This document shows positions 58,046 to 64,000 of a DNA stretch of 64,000 nt, in pieces (positions within the stretch are counted from its first letter, which is position 1; the number at the start of each line of letters is the position of its first letter). The notes beneath the pieces are model-generated. The model saw nothing but the letters and a program-made list of their open reading frames with translations. It had not been told where the DNA came from and did no database searches. Both the position numbers and the translations under genes were made by a program. The stretch is from Costus lasius (taxonomy: Eukaryota > Streptophyta > Magnoliopsida > Zingiberales > Costaceae): contig CM050450.1 of assembly GCA_027563935.2 (NCBI GenBank), forward strand, positions 11,701,957-11,765,956, given 5' to 3'.

Positions 58046-58597
58046 GGCCTGCCAGGGACCCTTCTTTCCAATCAAAGGAAGGGATCAGCTATCATAGATT
58101 CACGTATCTTAAAGGGTCTTACATGCACACGAATCTCGAAGTGTTCTAAAGTAGAATCCAAATAATAAAGTAGAATCCAGATAAATCTAGTAGAATTTAT
58201 ATAGAATAAAATAGAATTAAGGTAAATAAAGTAGAATATATATATAATAAAATAGAATTTAGGTAAATTTTTATAAAGGGTGTATAAATAATTTAGGATA
58301 ATATACTTGTTAACAAATGTGAAAGTTTGTAATTTTTTATTTTAAATTTTAACTTATTATATACCGATTCTACTTTATTATATACATATTCTACTAAATT
58401 TGTCTAGATTCTACTTTATTATATACATATTCTACTAAATTTTTCTTGATTCTACTTTATACAAGTCAAATTCTACTTTATTTGTTTGAATTCTACTTTA
58501 CTATATATATATTCTACTTTATTATTTGAATTCTACTTTGAAATTCGTGTGATGGGGACCCTTCTTTTGATTGGAACGAAGGGTCCCTTCGCAGGCC
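58046..58597. mobile_element. Foldback MITE in a proline dehydrogenase intron
   Basis: Inverted ends ggcctgccagggacccttct and the complement of agggtcccttcgcaggcc, with a shared ttccaatcaaa next to them. The interior is a series of taga(a)tcc/tagaatt words on the left and ttctacttta words on the right, so the two halves can fold back over 550 bp. Non-coding, about 0.55 kb. Confidence 0.8.
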
Positions 58598-58672
58598 TTT
58601 TTCTCAAGATGGACTGCTTCGTACCAGATTGGACGTTGTGGGTGGCAAGAACAACTGCACCGGATCCCCTGC

Positions 58673-60831
58673 TGTTACGCCCCAAAAATCCACCCGGAGC
58701 CCGCGCCTGGAATCCCGGACCTTGGGACGCACAACACTGTACCTATCAAATCAATCTTGACAAATCGAGAGGTACAGACTGAAATAAAATAACATACCAA
58801 AGGCCAACCCGGCCACAAATATCTAGACTACAGATCGACAGACAAAGACCGGCGCAGCGGTCAACATAAATAACAACAACAGGACCGGCGCAGCGGTCCA
58901 CAAACCCAACATATGACACGATCGGCGCAGCGGTCGACAAACCAAACAAATAACATGACTGGCGCAGCGGTCAACAAGTCCGACATAACATAATGTAACA
59001 ACAACACAACTCACAATGCAACACAAACCCACCTAGACTACTGGTCACCAAGCTATCTATCTAATCTGCTCCAGATGGAGCCGCGCCAGAACCTGGAGGC
59101 AAGTCAAAGGGGATTAGCCGGAGGCTAAGTAGGGATATCACAAACTGTATGGTGCGTGATCAGAATGTAAAGATTAACCAGATTACCACCGTAACTCTAC
59201 ATGTCCCGTATATCGTATAATTAGATTAAAATACTCATCAATATAATATCATCATACACAGATAAAATCTGGGAGCTGATACAGCAGTGGTCCACGACCC
59301 GCAACTCTATAAAATAGAGTGGTCCCTACTGATGGCTCCCCGAACAGTAGAGACGACTGTCCGTCGATAGCCTGCTAGTGTAACGTCCTACACTCAGTAC
59401 AACCTCTCACTGGGCTGCTAACAGACCTCAAGTCCATAATACCGGACTCTCTCGATCATCACTATCATAGAGACGATCACACAGCGTCTCAATAGAAATA
59501 TCACAGGCAGTACATCGAGGTACACTGAAGTATCTATCGCTAGACATTCAGCCCTCATGCATACGTATAACATAACTCATACCAGCTATCTCGACAGACT
59601 AGCATGCAATACCGATACTCATACCATGTGTCATACAGACAGTTTATGTCAACGGATAAAGACTAGAGCAGGAAGGAAACAGAATAGTAATCAACAGAAT
59701 TAATCGACAATAAGAAGGTGTCGCTAACTAAACATGCGGTTGGCACCGTAACAAAGGGAGGAGGTAGAATCCCTACCTCAAACAGCAGATAAACAGTACC
59801 ACGGGTCCAACCAGTAAACAGGTAATCAATCAACAGGTCCTAACATGTAAATCAAGGTGTAAGTTCACGGTATCCCATTATAAGTCATTTTTATCGTAAT
59901 CACCAATTAACATGTTAATCCAAGTTCGTTAACTAGTTATATCCAGATCTAAATTCTTTAATCAAGTTTATCAGTTATACATGTCCGGGTTCTATTTACA
60001 CATGCGTTGGATACGTATAAGGGCGGGTACGGATACTAACCTAGTTCGCTGCCTTGTGCGAACGTATAATCATCACACAACGTCGGAGTGCACAAGAACC
60101 AGCCAAATACGCGTCGGCATGAAAATCGAGGTTCACCGAAATAGTAGCGCCGCCGCTACAGTGTCACCAGAACAGTACTTTCCGATGGCCGATCGAAGTT
60201 CTTCGGTAGTCAAATGAAAGCCGGCGCCGAGGGGAATACGGCCGTACAGTCGGTTTCACGATCGGAGGTCTGGATCGCCGGAGATATGGGAAAAACCGGT
60301 CGGCGGCGGCGTTCGAAAATCTCGCCGGAGCCGAGGAAGGAGATGCCGAAAAAGGGCTAGGAGGCGGCGGAAATGTCCGTCGCAGGTGGGGAAGGCCACC
60401 AGGGTCGCCGGAGACGAAAATCACGGCCGGATTTCATGCGCACGCGTCTCGTCCGCCACCAAACCAGAATCGCGAGCGGAGGAAGAACGACAACGGAATC
60501 AGTTCGTAGGGTCAAGGCTCGTCGTCGCCGGCACTGGATCTCGCCGTAGGAGTCGTCGGACGCAAGTGGATGGGGACAAGGAGGTGAGATCGAAGAACAG
60601 GCAGTTTTCGAAGGCTTCACTTGCTCGTTCGGTGAAGAAGATGACAGCGACGGGGAAAGAAATAAGGGAAGGAAGCAGCAGCATCACGGGTCGACAACGG
60701 GACGTGGAAAAGAATGGGCACGACCACCGACGCAGGTGACGTCCCATCAAACCCATTAAATTATTATTATTTTATTTTATAAAAATCTATCCTCGTTTGT
60801 CCGTTTGCATCACGTTGCAAACGGGCGTACA
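58673..60831. mobile_element. LTR (2159 bp) inserted in a proline dehydrogenase exon
   Basis: Begins TGTTACGCCCC and ends GGGCGTACA. It is flanked by CCTGC (58668-58672) and CGTGC (60832-60836), a 5-bp duplication with one mismatch. Coding sequence of the same exon continues on both sides. A minisatellite lies near its left end. No internal domain is recognised, so it is most likely a solo LTR. Its first bases resemble the LTR start of the element at 23713. Confidence 0.8.
58851..58970. repeat. 37-bp minisatellite in the inserted LTR
   Basis: The word ggcgcagcgg recurs at 58851, 58887, 58924 and 58961 (spacing 36-37 bp), followed each time by tcaac/tccac/tcgac and an A-rich spacer. Confidence 0.85.
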
Positions 60832-61431
60832 CGTGCAGACCTTATGCATCATGATGGAGGCACAAGTATCGAAACACCTGTGTGTGTCTTGGATGCTGTC
60901 GTGGATGGGAGAAGGCGCGCCTAGGGATGAAGCCAACCTGGTCTCCCTTGTCAGATAGGCCCCTCTCAGGAGCTTGAATCCCATGGAAATCCCCTCTTGC
61001 TCCGCCGCTTGGATGGCATTTAACATCCTCATCTTGGAGTCCTTGAGGTAAGTTTGGATTGTACCATAAATCATAGGTTGGTCACCGTGGTTGAATTGCA
61101 CCATTGCGGAGTATGTGAAGTAATCAATGGCAGGTTGCACCGAGCAGTACTCTGCATCGATCAGTAATGGGACATTGGCTTCTGCGCATTGTTTGCCTAT
61201 GGTTGAAAGCCTTTTCAGGCCTAATTGGACCTCATGTTCTTCGGCCTCTGTAAGAGGTGCTGGCACAGAAGGTGTGAAGTAGAGAGGACTGGAATCAGAA
61301 AGGATAGGAAAGGAATGATTTTTCCATGGAAGTTGAAATGATGGAGATTTCTGCTCCCGTCTCAGAAGATCACTGACTCTTTCCAGCAATGAGATGGGGC
61401 AAAGTGCTGTGATCTTAACGCATACACTTGC

Positions 61432-62242
61432 CTGATAGAGGAGAAAAAGAAAACTTTTGTCAACTTGATCATTTCATCGAAATGTTTACAAAAGAAAACA
61501 ATCAAGGATTTCATACAATTCCTACTTGCTATCTATTAAATAAGACAACTAAAGCTGATTTTTCAGCTTAGAGATTGGTTTCTTTTCCTTCTATCATTTT
61601 TCTCATCTAGATCCAGCAACTAAATCCAATCGACAAAAGTTGTTGTTTTCTCTTGCAAAAGAAGAAAAAAAATTCAAATAATTTATTCAGGATCATTGAA
61701 TCGAATTAGAAAAAACTGTTTTCCTCTCATAATTTGATTCTGCTTCTCCCTCTCACTCATTGCTCATTGAATTAGATCAAGTTGACAAAAGCTGGATCTC
61801 ATATGTGTGAGATCCATTACGAATTTGATGGATGCTTTGTCTCGACCTTGACTCGTGTACTTGCATGAATGGTTTCACTCGTGTACTTGCATGAATGGTT
61901 TAGCTTGTAGCTAACTGTAATGGGCCCGTCAACTTCAAAGACTTTCGAACCATGTAGCTTCTTTACAAAGTCATGCCTCTCATCCTTGTCTTGGCCTCGA
62001 TTTTTGAAAAAAAAATTTGATTTTTTTTTGTTTTTTTGTTTTTGTTTTTTTTTTGTTTTTTGTTTGTTTGTTTGTTTGTTTGTTTTTGTTGAGTCACAAC
62101 TAGAGGGCGAACTTATGCTTCCGTCATTCGACTAGGGTGAATGCTCGTATAAGGAGCTTACACAATTTTAACAAACGGTCAACAAGAAGCGGCCTCGATA
62201 TTCTTGATCATACTGTTGCTTGGTCCGAGTTAAGTTTGCGCT
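61432..62242. other. Proline dehydrogenase intron remnant and junction to a gypsy element
   Basis: Begins with a pyrimidine-rich 3' splice region of the exon at 61431. A 24-bp direct duplication (actcgtgtacttgcatgaat...) lies at about 61850-61900. Poly-T and (TTTG)n tracts occupy about 62005-62085. No coding sequence seen. Confidence 0.5.
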
Positions 62243-64000
62243 TTAAACGTAGTACTTCTTTAGGAAGCGGCCGTTAATGGGCGGCATCGGATGCGCCCCA
62301 TCTTGATCCGTCAGTTGGTAGGCTCCTCCCTCGTAAACTTTTCCAACCACGTAAGGTCCCTCCCAATTAGGATTGAACTTTCCTTTTGTCATCTTGTTGG
62401 ATATGATGGGCCGCTTTACTACTAGGACAAGATCTCCTTTCTTGAAAATGCGTTCTCTGGCTAACCTGTCGTACGCCCTTGCCATTTGCGCTTGGTATAG
62501 CTCTAGGTTTTGCTGCGCAACCAGCCTTCGCTCATCAAGTGTGTCTAGTTCATCAAGACGCAACTGGACATTTTCATCTATTGTCATGTCACATTGCACT
62601 GCCATTCTTAGCGAAGGTATTTCCACCTTGAGTGGAAGCACTGCTTCAACACCGAAGACTAAGGAATAAGGTGTTGATTGTGTAGGTGTACGATACGTGG
62701 TTCGATAAGCCCACAATGCTTCCACTAGCTTCTGATGCCACTCCTTTTTGTTCTTCGAAACGCTCTTCTTGAGCAGCTTGCATAGAGTCTTATTGAATGC
62801 TTCAGCTAATCCATTCGCTCTTGGATTGTATATCGAGGAGTACCGCCAATCAATCTTGTGACGCTCTGCAAATTTGTAGATCAAGGCATTTTTGAAGGCC
62901 AAACCGTTGTCGGATATGATCCTTCTAGGGGTCCCAAAACGACTCAATACATTCGCGCGAAAGAAATTGATGATGTTGGTGGCCTTGACTTCTCTTAATG
63001 GGACGGCTTCCGCCCATTTGGAGAAATAGTCCGTTGCTGCGAGTATGAATCGATGCCCCAGAGAAGAAGAAGGTTCTATTGGCCCTACTATATCTGTCCC
63101 CCACATTTCGAACGACCATGATGAAACCGTCGGGTGAAGAGGGTTAGGGTGCTTATGAATTAGATCTCCATGTACTTGGCACAAATGGCAGGTCTTTGCA
63201 CAGTTTATGCAATCTCGTACCATGCTTGGCCAATAGTACCCCAACCTTTTAATCTTAAGATACATTTTGGGTCCCGATTGGTGGGCACCACAAAGGCCGG
63301 AATGGACTTCATGTAACACGTGAGCGATCTCATCCATCGCGATGCACCTGAGCCAAAGTTGTTCATACGATCGACGATACAGCGTGTCATTCACGAATGT
63401 ATACCGAAGGGCCTGCTTTTTCAATTGTACTCTTTGAGTCTTATCTTCGGGTAGAATACCACTTTTGAGATAGTTGACGAATGGCTCCCTCCAATCATGT
63501 TCTTGCGTGAGGGAGATCGTCATAGCGTCTGTCACTTCTTTCTTGTTGGCGTTATCATTTTCGGCTGGTGCGATCAGCTTCCTGTCCTTGATCATAATAT
63601 TGATTTGGTCAATGGATGGTCCAGCTAGCTCTTTGGCAAACTTTGCTAGTGCGTCTGCTCTACCATTAGCAGCCCTAGCGACGCAAGTCAAAGTAACATG
63701 TGGTACTTTTTTCATGAGTTCCACAGCCTTCGTATGATATTTGTGCAATTCCATTTTCTTGACCTGGTACTTACCCGTCACCTGCTTAACAATGAGCTGG
63801 GAGTCACCGTATATATGCATTCTTTCAATTTTCAATTCCAACGCGAGCTCGAGTCCGGCGATTAAAGCTTCGTACTCAGCTTCTTTGTTGGTACAGGGAC
63901 TAGTGAGGGCTAAGGAGTAATGTAATATCCCCTTCTCCGGGGTGATGAATACCAGACCGATCCCTGACTTTACTTTCGGGATATTTGGGGGAATAGCTGG
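62243..64000 (-). mobile_element. Ty3/gypsy retrotransposon polyprotein 3' part (RNase H and integrase), partial
   Basis: An open frame runs from the window edge to a stop at 62243. It begins in an RNase H domain (KEAEYEALIAGLELALELKI, HIYGDSQLIVKQV, NGRADALAKFA). Next is the HHCC zinc-binding segment (EVHSGLCGAHQSG ... CINCAKTCHLC). The integrase core follows, with the catalytic acids in WGTDIVGP, ISDNGLAFKN and NGLAEAFNKTL, and then a C-terminal GDLVLVVKRPI...GPYVV module. No chromodomain is present and the frame is intact here. This fits a Tat/Athila-like Ty3/gypsy element; the clade is inferred. The upstream reverse transcriptase and gag lie outside the window. Confidence 0.92.

Larger units (their letters stand above)
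57597..61431 (-). pseudogene. PRODH: Proline dehydrogenase gene interrupted by an LTR insertion and a frameshift
   Basis: Minus-strand coding pieces are: exon part 61431-60832 (ASVCVKITALCPISLLERVS ... NVPLLIDAEYCSVQPAIDYF ... MGFKLLRGAYLTRE); its continuation 58672-58625 (GSGAVVLATHNVQSG); exon 57974-57735 (LHFAQLMGMADGLSLGLRN, VSKYLP); and last exon 57645-57597 (KELLRRLAALFTGES, stop). The family oxidises proline to pyrroline-5-carboxylate with FAD in the mitochondrial matrix; LIDAEY, the KLLRGAY segment and the AQLMGMAD segment are family core motifs. The exon is split by a 2159-bp LTR. A one-base deletion at about 57826 shifts the frame after YLPLG, where a family-conserved PVEQVIPYLL follows in another frame. 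N-terminal exons are not seen between 61432 and 62242. A normal protein (about 500 residues) cannot be made from this locus as read. Confidence 0.88.

Overview
This window is nuclear DNA from a flowering plant. Every gene has plant-type GT-AG introns, and the families are plant ones: DUF863, PLATZ, clathrin light chain, AIRP2-type RING E3, plant LIM, small HMA, ADF and mitochondrial proline dehydrogenase. The first coding exons of the PLATZ, polyol-transporter and clathrin genes are GC-rich, and they sit in AT-rich intergenic DNA full of LTR retrotransposons. That pattern fits a non-grass monocot such as the ginger/banana group, but the species call is inference and weak.

The left third (1-33 kb) is the gene-dense part. 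A DUF863 gene (-) and a PLATZ zinc-binding regulator (+) diverge from a shared 1.9 kb region. They are followed by a polyol/monosaccharide transporter (-), an intronless STA1/Prp6 splicing factor (-), a clathrin light chain with a 5.6 kb first intron (+) and an AIRP2-like RING ubiquitin ligase (+). Three small inverted-repeat elements lie between genes. A complete non-autonomous gag-only LTR retrotransposon (23713-27808, with target-site duplication) sits about 320 bp behind the clathrin gene. Two near-identical tRNA genes lie at 33986-34201; one appears to be decaying.

The middle (34.4-47.7 kb) is a retrotransposon graveyard. An orphan first exon of a pentatricopeptide gene is followed by a 1.6 kb LTR carrying five spaced palindromes. 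Next come a 5'-truncated Ty3/gypsy chromovirus, two opposed Copia copies, two solo LTRs with perfect 5-bp target-site duplications, and a large inverted repeat of Copia 3' ends.

The right third (48-64 kb) returns to genes on the minus strand: LIM (WLIM1-like), a small HMA-domain protein, ADF, and a proline dehydrogenase gene. The proline dehydrogenase has a 2.2 kb LTR inside a coding exon, a separate frameshift, and no visible 5' exons. The window ends inside the RNase H-integrase part of a Ty3/gypsy polyprotein.

I found no gene cluster that looks like a new biochemical or defence system. The most interesting structures are the interrupted proline dehydrogenase, the gag-only retroelement, the palindrome series in the LTR, the tRNA pair with one-directional substitutions, and the large inverted Copia repeat. 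Exon boundaries were placed by eye from splice consensus, reading phase and family knowledge.
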